Position numbers and translations under genes: made by a program. A stretch of 64,000 nucleotides of DNA from Paratissierella segnis. GTDB taxonomy: Bacteria > Bacillota > Clostridia > Tissierellales > Tissierellaceae. The notes beneath the pieces were generated by a model that saw only the letters and a list, made by a program, of their open reading frames with translations, was not told the DNA's origin and searched no databases. The stretch spans positions 31,918 through 95,917 of the forward strand of contig NZ_JACRTG010000004.1 in assembly GCF_014385195.1 (NCBI RefSeq), in the 5' to 3' direction. Shown here in pieces: positions 7,092-14,639 of this stretch. Numbering within the stretch: the first letter of the stretch is position 1; the number at the start of each line of letters is the position of its first letter.

Positions 7092-8233
7092 ATGGATATG
7101 GTCAGTATTGTAAAATGTATAGAATATGATTATAATGAAGTGCTAAATTCGGTTAAAAAGTGTCTAGATGGCATCGAAGGGATTAAGAAGATTGAAAAGG
7201 GCAGCAGAGTTCTGGTAAAAACCAATCTGCTAAAGAAAAACAAACCAGAGGATGGAGTTACGACACATCCATATATAGTAGAAGGCGTAGTAAGATATCT
7301 TCAAGATCTGGATTGTCAGGTAATAGTAGGGGATAGCCCCGGTGGTCCGTTAACAAAGAGAATACTAAAAGGAATATATGAAACATCAGGTTTGATTGGA
7401 GTACAAGAGAGAACAGGCTGTGAGTTAAACTATGATGTAGATTCAAAGGATATTTATAATGAAAATGCAGAATTTGTAAAGCATATGAAAATTGTAAAAG
7501 CTTTCGATGAAGTGGATTATGTAGTTTCCTGTGCAAAGCTTAAAACCCATGGGATGATGACTTATACAGGAGCGGTCAAGAATCTGTTCGGAGTTATCCC
7601 CGGTGTAACTAAAGCGGATTATCATCTTAAGATGAATGACTCAAATAATTTTGCAAATATGTTGTTGGATATATGTGAATATATAAATCCCGTTTTCTTT
7701 ATTATAGATGCAATTGAATGTATGGAAGGCAACGGACCTTCTTCGGGAGATATACGAAAAGTAGGACTGATTATGGCATCTGAAAACCCTTATTTGTTGG
7801 ATTATTTTGCTGTAAAAGTTGCTGGTATAGACTATAAGTTGGTACCAACTATAACCGAATCCTTGAAAAGAAATTTACTTAAAATTAGTGATATAGAAAA
7901 AATTCCTTTAAATATAGGTGTGATGGCGTCAAACCATTTAAACTACCTAACTCTATAAATATTAACTTTATAGGAGGTAGGGTTCCGAGATTTGTAGAGG
8001 ACTTCGTTAACAATTATTTAAGACCTATGCCTGTGGTGAATAAAGGGAAATGTATATCTTGTAAAATATGCATGGAAAATTGCCCTGCTAAAGTAATTAC
8101 TATGCAAAATAGTAAACCTAAGATTAATACAAAGAATTGCATAAGATGTTTTTGCTGTCATGAATTATGTCCTAAAAAGGCTATAGATATAAAAGAACAC
8201 CCTATACATAGGTTGATATTTGGACAAAAATAA
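7092..8233 (+). pseudogene. DUF362 / 4Fe-4S ferredoxin protein, split by a frameshift near 7920
   Basis: DUF362 proteins of this type are single chains of about 375-380 residues: a DUF362 domain followed by two 4Fe-4S clusters. Here the first frame (7092-7958) encodes DUF362 blocks such as LVKTNLLKKNKPEDGVTTHP, AKLKTHGMMTYTGAVKNLFG and DAIECMEGNGPSSGD, then reads into a stop. The continuation is in another frame: from about 7922 it reads DGVKPFKLPNSININFIG and runs without a stop into the ferredoxin part ending at 8233. The loss of one base around 7917-7922 (GGTGTGATGG for an expected GGTGTTGATGG) explains both. Either the gene is damaged or the assembly has an error. The start at 7092 follows GAGAGGA. 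The function of the family, probably a ferredoxin-linked reaction, is unknown. Confidence 0.8.
8027..8233 (+). CDS. Two-cluster 4Fe-4S ferredoxin segment (C-terminal part of the frameshifted gene)
   Basis: The 68 residues from the ATG at 8027 hold two CxxCxxCxxxC-type cluster motifs: CISCKICMENCP and CIRCFCCHELCP. It could be made alone as a small ferredoxin, but there is no ribosome binding site before the ATG and the frame stays open upstream to the frameshift. I therefore read it as the C-terminal domain of the DUF362 protein rather than an independent gene. Confidence 0.55.
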   Translation: MPVVNKGKCISCKICMENCPAKVITMQNSKPKINTKNCIRCFCCHELCPKKAIDIKEHPIHRLIFGQK

Positions 8234-8261
8234 GGATGGGCTTTCCATCCTTATTTCATTT
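8228..8261. terminator. Terminator between convergent genes
   Basis: A 12-bp stem, AAATAAGGATGG (8228-8239) with CCATCCTTATTT (8245-8256), that includes the stop codon of the ferredoxin part and is followed by CATTTC. Its near symmetry allows it to serve the convergent minus-strand gene too. Confidence 0.7.
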
Positions 8262-8274
8262 CAATGATTATTAT

Positions 8275-8502
8275 TTAATCATATAATTCTGGATCTTTAG
8301 GATTTTGTAAAATGATATTGGATGAATGAATCAAGGCATCTAATCCCTTATTAAAAGGATCATCGGGATATGGATTTTCATTTTCATAAATGTAATCTGT
8401 AATACCAACATAATCTATATCATCTAATTCATCCAAATTTGGATTTGAATCTTCATTAAAATCTTCGAAGGTAATGTCATAATTTTTAGGCCTTTTTTTC
8501 AT
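8275..8502 (-). CDS. Small acidic protein of unknown function
   Basis: A 75-residue protein with a basic start (MKKRPKNYDITFEDF) and an acidic body rich in Asp, Glu, Asn and Tyr (SNPNLDELDDIDYVGITDYIYENENPYPDDPF). There is no signal peptide, membrane segment or cysteine. The start at 8502 has GGAGGTG 5 bases upstream; the longer frame to 8544 has no site and enters a repeat tract. I do not recognise a family. It sits between the damaged ferredoxin gene and metQ and need not be related to either. Confidence 0.6.
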   Translation of the reverse strand: MKKRPKNYDITFEDFNEDSNPNLDELDDIDYVGITDYIYENENPYPDDPFNKGLDALIHSSNIILQNPKDPELYD

Positions 8503-8530
8503 ATAAACACCTCCGAAACTAGTATATCCA

Positions 8531-8567
8531 AATTCACAATTCACAATTCACAATTCACAATTCACAA
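8531..8567. repeat. Tandem heptad repeat (ATTCACA)x5
   Basis: Five head-to-tail copies of ATTCACA abut the metQ stop codon. This is the shortest member of the mosaic heptad repeat family seen at nine other places in the window. Confidence 0.9.
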
Positions 8568-9368
8568 TTAAAATGCCGGTACTACTCCACCATCATAGTT
8601 TTCCTCGATGAATTTTCTAACTTTATCTGACTGCAAAGCTTTTAACAATTTTTGAAACTTTTCTTGATTTTCTTCACCCTCTCTTACAGCTACAATATTA
8701 GCATAAGGTGAGTCTTTATCCTCTATTATTAATCCGTCATTAACCGGGTTCAATCCTGCTTCCAAAGCATAATTCCCATTGATTACAGCGCCATCAACAT
8801 CATCTAGTACTCTTGGAAGCCCTGCAGCTTCCAAAGCTGTTATTTTTATGTTTTTAGGGTTTTCAACTATATCTTTTTCCGTAGCACTTAGTCCGGCACC
8901 TTCTTTTAATTTAATTAATCCGTTGTGCTCCAATAAAATCAATGCCCTGCCCCCGTTAACACTATCATTTGGAACTACGATCTCAGCATTATTGGGTATT
9001 TCGTCCAAAGAATTATATTTATTTGAATACAATGCCATAGGTTCAACATGTACACTTCCCAAAGATATCAATTTTACGTTTTGCTTAGCAACAAAATCTT
9101 CTAAATAAGGAAGATGCTGAAAGAAATTTGCATCCAATTCTCCATCGTTTAAAGCAATATTTGGCTGGACATAATCTGTAAAGGTAACTGTCTTAACCTC
9201 TATACCTTCTTTTTTCAAATCATCAATTACCAATGAAATTAGTTTTTCATGGGGTTCAGGGGACACTCCAATGATTATTTCATTATCTTTTTCTGACTTT
9301 TCACTGTAGCCTGCTAATAAGGATAAAGATAAAATAGATATTATTAAAATTGAAAATATTTTTTTCAT
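8568..9368 (-). CDS. metQ: Methionine ABC transporter substrate-binding protein (NlpA/MetQ family) lacking the lipobox cysteine
   Basis: 266 residues of the NlpA/MetQ family: GVSPEPHEKLISLV, then DYVQPNIALNDGELDANFFQHLPYLE and VVPNDSVNGGRALILLE are family hallmarks of methionine-binding proteins. The N-terminus is a lipoprotein-like signal peptide, but where LLAGC is expected the sequence reads LLAGY (GGC TAC): the cysteine that carries the lipid anchor is replaced by tyrosine. The protein may be anchored by its uncleaved signal, be released, or reflect a point mutation or base error. It is the last gene of the metN-metI-metQ operon and shares the SAM riboswitch at its head. Confidence 0.88.
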   Translation of the reverse strand: MKKIFSILIISILSLSLLAGYSEKSEKDNEIIIGVSPEPHEKLISLVIDDLKKEGIEVKTVTFTDYVQPNIALNDGELDANFFQHLPYLEDFVAKQNVKLISLGSVHVEPMALYSNKYNSLDEIPNNAEIVVPNDSVNGGRALILLEHNGLIKLKEGAGLSATEKDIVENPKNIKITALEAAGLPRVLDDVDGAVINGNYALEAGLNPVNDGLIIEDKDSPYANIVAVREGEENQEKFQKLLKALQSDKVRKFIEENYDGGVVPAF

Positions 9369-9386
9369 TTATATTCCTCCAATAAT

Positions 9387-10028
9387 TTATTTTTTGTTAA
9401 TACTGGTTGATAGTTTATTTCCTAAAAATTGTATTGATTGTACCAAAAAAACAATAATTAAAACTGAATAAATCATAACATCTGTTTTAAAACCATAATA
9501 TCCAAAACGTATTGCCAAATCTCCCAGGCCACCGCCGCCAAGAGCTCCTGCCATAGCGGAATATCCGATTAGATTGATTATAGTAAGGGTTATTCCCAAT
9601 ATAATAGAGGGCATGGCTTCGGGTATCAATACCTTGAAAATAATTTGTGGAATACTGGCACCCATGGATAGGCTTAATTCAATTACACCTTTATCTACTT
9701 CTTTAAAGCTACTTTCCATAACTCTGGCAACGAAAGGAGCAGCTGCTATGGATAATGGAATTATAGTAGCAGTAGTCCCTATTCTTGTACCAACTATGAG
9801 TTTGGACAATGGAAACAATAAAATCATAAGAATTAAAAATGGAAATGATCTTAATGCATTAATTATTCCATTGAGAATTTTATTAAGTAGCGGTTGTTCC
9901 CATATATTGCCCTTTTCAGTTACTACTAGGAGTACCCCTAAAGGGAATCCTAACAGTACCGAGAAAATAGTAGAGAATAATACCATATATAGGGTTTCCA
10001 TTAAAGGTTGTACAAATAAATCAGCCAT
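9387..10028 (-). CDS. metI: Methionine ABC transporter permease MetI
   Basis: 213-residue membrane subunit with about five transmembrane helices. The EAA loop that docks to the ATPase is seen as VIELSLSMGASIPQIIFKVLIPEAMPSII, and the family segment NALRSFPFLILMILLFP lies near residue 60. It forms the membrane channel with MetN as ATPase. The start ATG at 10028 overlaps the metN stop codon by one base, and its ribosome site GGAGGTG lies in the final metN codons, indicating translational coupling. Confidence 0.93.
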   Translation of the reverse strand: MADLFVQPLMETLYMVLFSTIFSVLLGFPLGVLLVVTEKGNIWEQPLLNKILNGIINALRSFPFLILMILLFPLSKLIVGTRIGTTATIIPLSIAAAPFVARVMESSFKEVDKGVIELSLSMGASIPQIIFKVLIPEAMPSIILGITLTIINLIGYSAMAGALGGGGLGDLAIRFGYYGFKTDVMIYSVLIIVFLVQSIQFLGNKLSTSINKK

Positions 10029-11032
10029 TATATCACCTCCACATGTACATTTTCATTTTTAAGATATGAAAGTGCACGATTTATTTCATCATCTTCACCA
10101 ATGAATTCCAGCATCAGATATCCAACATTTGTTGCTTGCAGCTTGTTGATATTTCCGGAAAGTATATTTATATTTATATCGAAATTTTTCATAACTTCTG
10201 AAATTATAGGTTTTTTTGCACTATTTCCAAGATAACTTAGTCTAATAATTTTTCCTTGAAAATCATCAGGATTTATAAACTCATCGTCTATATTTTCAGG
10301 TATAGCATTTACAAAATTTTTAGCAGTCTTAGTTTGTGGTGATTTAAACAAATTTTCAACGGTATTTACTTCTATAATTCTTCCATTTTCCATGATTGCA
10401 ACTCTATCGCATATTTCCTTAACTACTTCCATTTGATGTGTTATCATTACAATGGTAAGTCCAAGTTCCTTCCTAATTTTATTTAGTAGAGAAAGTATGG
10501 ACTTAGTTGTTTTTGGATCAAGTGCAGAAGTACCTTCATCACTTAATAACAATTTTGGCTTATTAGCTATGGCTCTGGCAATTGCCACCCTTTGTTTTTG
10601 TCCGCCGCTAAGTTGGCTTGGATAGGCATATTTTTTATCTGTCAATTCAACGTAAGATAATAGTTCGTTTACTCTATTTTCAATTTGTTCACTACTTTGT
10701 CTTTCTAATTGTAATGGGAAAGCAATATTTTCATATACTGTTTTTTGAGAAAGAAGATTGAAATGCTGAAAGATCATGCCAATTTCCTTCCTTTGTTTCC
10801 TTAAATCCTCCTTGCCCAATCCCGTTATATCAATTCCATCTATAACAATCTTTCCGCTTGAAGGTTCTTCTAGTCTATTGACACATCTTATAAGGGTAGA
10901 TTTACCGGCACCGCTTAAACCGATAATACCAAAAATCTCCCCTTTTTCTATTTTAAGATTGACTTCTTTGACTGCAGTTAAGGTATCTTCTCCTACTATA
11001 AAGTTTTTCGTGAGATTTTCAATTTGTATCAT
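10028..11032 (-). CDS. metN: Methionine ABC transporter ATP-binding protein MetN
   Basis: 334 residues. The nucleotide-binding domain has Walker A GLSGAGKST (about 38-46), the signature LSGGQKQR and Walker B LLLSDEGTSALD, in which Gly follows the catalytic Glu where Ala or Pro is usual. The C-terminal 80 residues form the NIL domain (IIRLSYLGNSAKKPIISEVM), which binds methionine and gives trans-inhibition in MetN proteins. First gene of the operon, preceded by a SAM-I riboswitch, so expression should fall when S-adenosylmethionine is plentiful. Confidence 0.95.
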   Translation of the reverse strand: MIQIENLTKNFIVGEDTLTAVKEVNLKIEKGEIFGIIGLSGAGKSTLIRCVNRLEEPSSGKIVIDGIDITGLGKEDLRKQRKEIGMIFQHFNLLSQKTVYENIAFPLQLERQSSEQIENRVNELLSYVELTDKKYAYPSQLSGGQKQRVAIARAIANKPKLLLSDEGTSALDPKTTKSILSLLNKIRKELGLTIVMITHQMEVVKEICDRVAIMENGRIIEVNTVENLFKSPQTKTAKNFVNAIPENIDDEFINPDDFQGKIIRLSYLGNSAKKPIISEVMKNFDININILSGNINKLQATNVGYLMLEFIGEDDEINRALSYLKNENVHVEVI

Positions 11033-11060
11033 TATTACACCTCATTTGTTTTTTACATTA

Positions 11061-11192
11061 AAAAAACCTCTTGATAAAAGAGGCGGCCGTTCCTCTCTCA
11101 TCTCTCGGTAAATACCGTTGGAATTAGCACCTTGTAATTTCACAGGTTGCTGGGCTTCATCGGGCCAATCCCTCCACCTCTCTGGATAAGAG
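11061..11192 (-). ncRNA. SAM-I riboswitch (S box) with its terminator, upstream of metN
   Basis: On the minus strand the leader reads CTTATCCAGAGAGGTGGAGG, then GGCCCGATGAAGCCCAGCAACC: the conserved P1/P2 and core of the S-box aptamer, with AAGGTGCTAATTCC in the P3-P4 region. It ends in a hairpin of CCTCTT and AAGAGG followed by seven T (11061-11083). By known S-box logic, SAM binding favours the terminator and switches metNIQ off. Confidence 0.95.
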
Positions 11193-11278
11193 TTATGATT
11201 TTCTAACGAATAGGAAAATTAAACTTTATAATGAGAATTTCCTTAAGTTTTCGATAGAAACTTTTCAATTTAAATTTT

Positions 11279-11307
11279 ATTCTATATCTTATCATTTGCT
11301 TTGTCAA
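11279..11307 (-). promoter_or_regulatory. Sigma-A promoter of the metNIQ riboswitch transcript
   Basis: On the minus strand TTGACA (11302-11307), a 17-base spacer and TAGAAT (11279-11284), about 80 bases before the riboswitch aptamer. Confidence 0.8.
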
Positions 11308-11363
11308 CTAAAATTTTAGAATATTGTGGTTATATTTTGATAATGTCACCTATAATTATCTTT

Positions 11364-11672
11364 TAAGACCCCATGGCTTGACCCTAAAATCGTAGATCCC
11401 TCGTTGCACTCAAGGATGACACCAGCAGTGATTATACTGCCTTTTATCAACTGTATTTTCACTGTTGCTTATCACTTTGCCCTATGTTTTACCTATTACC
11501 TATTACTTATTACCGATTACCTATCTTTCCTGTTTTTCACTCTTAGTTCTTAACTCTTCATATCTTAAAACCAGAGATCCTTCGGTAGTTAAGTTAATCC
11601 TGCCCGTCTCGCCCTTAGATTACAAAGGGTACACAGCAGGACGACCCAAGGGTCGATTGTGAATTGATTTGT
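11364..11672. repeat. Mosaic heptad repeat element, long form
   Basis: Contains the module ATCCCTCGTTGCACTCAAGGATGAC, a heptad array (ACCTATT ACCTATT ACTTATT ACCGATT), a TCACTCTTAGTTCTTAACTC array, TTAAGTTAATCCTGCCC, a paired segment CCCTTAGATTACAAAGGG and the palindrome GACCCAAGGGTC (11643-11654), and ends in TTGTGAATTG. The same order of modules recurs near 59.6 and 62.9 kb. A frame of 65 codons inside is not a gene. Confidence 0.85.
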
Positions 11673-11681
11673 GTATTGCCT

Positions 11682-11710
11682 TTGTTCATTTAAGTAAAAA
11701 GTGTTATAAT
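11682..11710 (+). promoter_or_regulatory. Promoter of the hydrogenase unit
   Basis: TTGTTC (11682-11687), a 17-base spacer and TATAAT (11705-11710), immediately after the repeat element and about 105 bases before the [2Fe-2S] protein gene. Confidence 0.55.
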
Positions 11711-11814
11711 TAAATAAATTGTAAACCGTCATTTGTATGTAGATAATTTAACAATATTGTTATATAATTAATTGTGAAAGATATTTAGTATAAAAGATTA
11801 ATAGGAGGAGTTTC

Positions 11815-12087
11815 ATGAAAATTAAAGTATGCATGGGTTCAAATTGCACTTTATTGGGAGCAATGAATTTACTGGACCAAATTGAGGATTTAAAGGGTAT
11901 TCTTGAAAGTAATGATGAGAAATATAATGACGAAAAATTGGAAATTGAGCCTGTTACATGTATGGGTTATTGCAAAAAGATGGGTACTGGTATTTCGCCC
12001 GTAGTTATGTTAGATGGCGATATTATTTTCAATGCCACCGGTCAGATCGTTATGGAAAAGATTATGGATAAAAAGATAAAGGATTAA
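11815..12087 (+). CDS. Thioredoxin-like [2Fe-2S] ferredoxin (NuoE/HydC-type)
   Basis: A 90-residue protein of the thioredoxin-like [2Fe-2S] fold. The four ligand cysteines are arranged as CMGSNC near the N-terminus and CMGYC near residue 46-50, matching the C-x4-C ... C-x3-C pattern of NuoE C-terminal domains and hydrogenase electron-transfer subunits. It probably passes electrons between an NAD(P)H- or ferredoxin-linked partner and the hydrogenase encoded 28 bases downstream. AGGAGGAG before the ATG supports the start. Confidence 0.85.
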   Translation: MKIKVCMGSNCTLLGAMNLLDQIEDLKGILESNDEKYNDEKLEIEPVTCMGYCKKMGTGISPVVMLDGDIIFNATGQIVMEKIMDKKIKD

Positions 12088-12115
12088 TCCTTTAATTTGG
12101 GAGGAATAAGAGCCA

Positions 12116-13618
12116 ATGAAAGAAAGCTACGTTGATCTTGTAAATATAAGAAGAAAAGTCTTTGCTTTGATTGCTAAAATGGCTTATGAAGATGCAGACC
12201 TTAATGAGCTTGAGAAAGCTTCATATGATTTAATACCAGGTGAGATAGCTACATATAGAGAAAGTATTTTTAGAGAAAGAGCAATTATTGAAGAGAGATT
12301 AAGATTAACTATGGGGCTTGATGCAAGACATATGAATGAATTTACCAGAGTAACTGATGGGATTGATGAAATTAATGTAAATGAAATAAAAATAAATCTA
12401 CCATTAGTTAATGTAATTACATTCGCTTGTGAAGCTTGCCCTACTAGAGCGTTTCAAGTTACTGATAATTGTAGAAAATGTCTGGCGCATCCTTGTACCA
12501 ATGTATGCCCAGTAAATGCTGTTTCTATTGGAAAAGATAGAGCGATTATAGATAAGGAAAAATGTATTAAATGCGGCAAGTGTAAAGAGGCTTGTCCATA
12601 TAGTGCAATAGTTGAATTTCACAGACCTTGTGCATTTGTTTGCGGTGTAAATGCAATAGAAAGCGACTATTTAGGAAGAGCTAAAATAAATGAGGAAAAA
12701 TGTGTATCTTGCGGACGTTGCGTAATACAGTGTCCATATGGAGCAATTGCTGATAAATCTCAAATTTATCAGGTTGTAAAGGGATTAAAAAACAAGGAAA
12801 ATATGTACGCGATAATTGCCCCATCTTTTATTGGACAATTTGGTGTTTTGGCTAGTCCGATTCAGATCGTAGAAGGAATAAAACAGTTGGGTTTCAAGGA
12901 TGTAGTTGAAGTTAGTTTAGGAGCGGATATTACAACTTTACATGAAGCAAAGGAGTTTATTGAAAAAGTTCCGGAAGAAATGCCCTTTATGGGAACAAGT
13001 TGCTGTAATTCATGGGCATTGATGGTTGAAAAGATGTTTCCTGAACAATATGAATATATTTCTGATTCATCATCACCCATGGTAGAAACCGCAAAATATA
13101 TTAAGAAAAAAGATCCGGATGCTATTATTACATTTATAGGACCTTGTATTTCTAAAAAGCTGGAAGCTTTACGGGAAGATGTAAAGGATTATGTGCAGTT
13201 TGTCCTTACCTTTGAAGAATTAATGGGAATATTTGTTGCCAAGGATATTGAGTTATCCGAAATAGAAGTAGATAAAGAGATTCAGGATGCATCTACATTA
13301 GGCAGGGGTTATGCTGTGGCAGGCGGAGTTGCTGAGGCAGTTAAAAAAACTGCTCAGTTATTAGATCCTTTAAGAGAAATAAATGTGGAATGTGCTTCGG
13401 ATTTACATGATTGCGTTAGGCTTATGAGACTTGCAAAGGCAGGAAAGAAAAACAATTATTTGTTGGAAGGCATGGCTTGCCCAGGAGGATGTATTGCAGG
13501 ACCCGGAACATTAGCTTCTGCAGATAGGGTGAAAAAGTCGGTTATGGAATTTAAAAATCAATCGGTATATAAAAATCCTTTAGAAAATGACATTATAGAT
13601 GATGAATTAAGACATTAA
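12116..13618 (+). CDS. [FeFe] hydrogenase, monomeric group-B-like, with 4Fe-4S clusters
   Basis: 500 residues. The N-terminal third is helical and then cysteine-rich, with CEACP, CRKCLAHPCTNVCP, CIKCGKCKEACP and CVSCGRCVIQCP, enough for several 4Fe-4S clusters. The C-terminal H-cluster domain has L1 GTSCCNSW, L2 IGPCISKKLEA and L3 EGMACPGGCIAGPG; the cysteines that hold the H-cluster and the Lys after PC are retained. The L1 sequence CCNSW rather than CCPGW suggests the group B branch known from anaerobic Firmicutes. It would make or use H2 in the cytoplasm with ferredoxin. It is co-transcribed with the thioredoxin-like protein. Whether it evolves H2 or acts as a sensor is not settled by sequence. 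Confidence 0.88.
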   Translation: MKESYVDLVNIRRKVFALIAKMAYEDADLNELEKASYDLIPGEIATYRESIFRERAIIEERLRLTMGLDARHMNEFTRVTDGIDEINVNEIKINLPLVNVITFACEACPTRAFQVTDNCRKCLAHPCTNVCPVNAVSIGKDRAIIDKEKCIKCGKCKEACPYSAIVEFHRPCAFVCGVNAIESDYLGRAKINEEKCVSCGRCVIQCPYGAIADKSQIYQVVKGLKNKENMYAIIAPSFIGQFGVLASPIQIVEGIKQLGFKDVVEVSLGADITTLHEAKEFIEKVPEEMPFMGTSCCNSWALMVEKMFPEQYEYISDSSSPMVETAKYIKKKDPDAIITFIGPCISKKLEALREDVKDYVQFVLTFEELMGIFVAKDIELSEIEVDKEIQDASTLGRGYAVAGGVAEAVKKTAQLLDPLREINVECASDLHDCVRLMRLAKAGKKNNYLLEGMACPGGCIAGPGTLASADRVKKSVMEFKNQSVYKNPLENDIIDDELRH

Positions 13619-13630
13619 TAAAATATTTTA

Positions 13631-13679
13631 GACCACACTGTTCGATTTATTTAAATACAAATGGATTGGTGTGGTTTTT
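13631..13679 (+). terminator. Probable terminator of the hydrogenase unit
   Basis: ACCACAC and GTGTGGT form the base of a hairpin with a partly paired inner part, followed by TTTTTA, 12 bases after the hydrogenase stop codon. Confidence 0.55.
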
Positions 13680-13760
13680 AAAATGGGAAATATTGTAAGA
13701 ATAATAAAAGATATTAGTGCCACAATAATTATGATTAAATAATTATTAGGAGGCATATAT

Positions 13761-13967
13761 ATGGCTTTAAAAAATACCATAAATTTACAAAGTGTGACAC
13801 AACAGGAATTAAACAGCGTTAAGGAAATTGCGGGAGCACACATAGCAATGAGCGCTAAATTTAACTTATATGCAAATCAAATAACCGATCCGCAATTTAA
13901 ACAAATGTTTGAACAATCCAGTACTGATTGTCAAACTACTGCAACCAATTTAATAAATTCATTATAG
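13761..13967 (+). CDS. Small helical protein next to the CotF-type coat gene
   Basis: A 68-residue protein without signal peptide (MALKNTINLQSVTQQELNSVKEIAGAHIAMSAKF). It is predicted to be helical and ends QQSSTD-like: EQSSTDCQTTATNLINSL. Paired small genes of this kind next to CotF-family genes are common in sporulating clostridia, where the first gene encodes a short ferritin-like helical coat component. AGGAGG lies 6 bases before the ATG. The next gene starts 10 bases after its stop, so the two are co-transcribed. Expression by a mother-cell sigma factor is expected, but no clear sigma-E or sigma-K promoter was found. Confidence 0.65.
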   Translation: MALKNTINLQSVTQQELNSVKEIAGAHIAMSAKFNLYANQITDPQFKQMFEQSSTDCQTTATNLINSL

Positions 13968-13977
13968 GAGGGATATT

Positions 13978-14319
13978 ATGGAAGACAGAGATATGGTATA
14001 TGATATATTAACAGGAACAAAATCAAGTATAAATTCGTATACACATGCTATAATGGAGACATCAAATCAGCAGCTTAGAAACTCCTTGATTCAATTAAGG
14101 GATGAAGCGGAACAGATGCAGTATCAGATTTCTCAAATGGCATCGCAAAAAGGTTGGTATACACCTGCACCCCAAGCTAATCAGAATGATGTAGATACGA
14201 TAAAATCAACTTTATCAGCAGCAGTATCATCTACATCCAGTTCGATGAATACATCCTCAAATGCTAAAATGAATTCTTCAAATAATAGCAAGATGAATAA
14301 TTTTAAACCAATGCATTAA
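13978..14319 (+). CDS. Spore coat protein, CotF family
   Basis: A 113-residue protein whose first 65 residues match the Coat F domain: DRDMVYDILTGTKSSINSY, then NQQLRNSLIQLRDEAEQMQYQISQMASQKGWY, the latter ending in the KGWY motif typical of the family. The C-terminal tail is a low-complexity Ser, Asn, Met and Lys tract (SSTSSSMNTSSNAKMNSSNN), common in coat proteins. GGAGGG precedes the ATG. Probably deposited on the spore surface. This gene is one of the main signs that the host forms endospores. Confidence 0.85.
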   Translation: MEDRDMVYDILTGTKSSINSYTHAIMETSNQQLRNSLIQLRDEAEQMQYQISQMASQKGWYTPAPQANQNDVDTIKSTLSAAVSSTSSSMNTSSNAKMNSSNNSKMNNFKPMH

Positions 14320-14323
14320 AAAT

Positions 14324-14348
14324 TGTCCCGGATGGGACATTTTTTTTG
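14324..14348 (+). terminator. Terminator of the coat protein unit
   Basis: TGTCCC and GGGACA around a GGAT loop, followed by eight T, 5 bases after the cotF-like stop codon. Confidence 0.9.
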
Positions 14349-14392
14349 TAAAAAAATTAACTAATTTAAAATTTGTAGTATAATGTTAATTG

Positions 14393-14612
14393 ATAGTTCA
14401 CAATTAATAAGATAGTTAAGAGTGAAGGATTAAGAGTGAAGAGTTGCTAGGGTCATTAATAGAGATTCTTCACTTTTGTTCAGAATGACATCCTGCAGTG
14501 ATTATTCTGCCTTTATTGACCCAAGATCATTGCTTATGTCATCCTTGAGTGTAACGAATGATCTCCGCTTTTTAAAAGATAGTTAAGAGTGAAGAATTAA
14601 GAAAAGAAATTG
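14393..14612. repeat. Mosaic heptad repeat element without the GACCCAAGGGTC core
   Basis: Heptad arrays AGTTAAG AGTGAAG GATTAAG AGTGAAG occur at both ends. Between them lie two inverted copies of the TCAT(C/T)CTGAG ... GAAGAATCTC module, one reading AGAGATTCTTCACTTTTGTTC and the other GTCATCCTTGAGTGTAACGA. It fills the gap between the coat genes and acpS. Confidence 0.8.
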
Positions 14613-14639
14613 TTAATTGATATAGGGGGTTAGTAGTTT

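Noticed and set aside
8531..8567. Short direct repeats as a CRISPR array
   Set aside because: Units of 7 bases are head to tail without spacers, and no cas gene is in the window.
11465..11662. 65-codon frame as a small gene
   Set aside because: It lies fully inside a mosaic repeat, has no ribosome binding site, and a similar frame appears in the 59.5 kb copy only because the repeat is the same.
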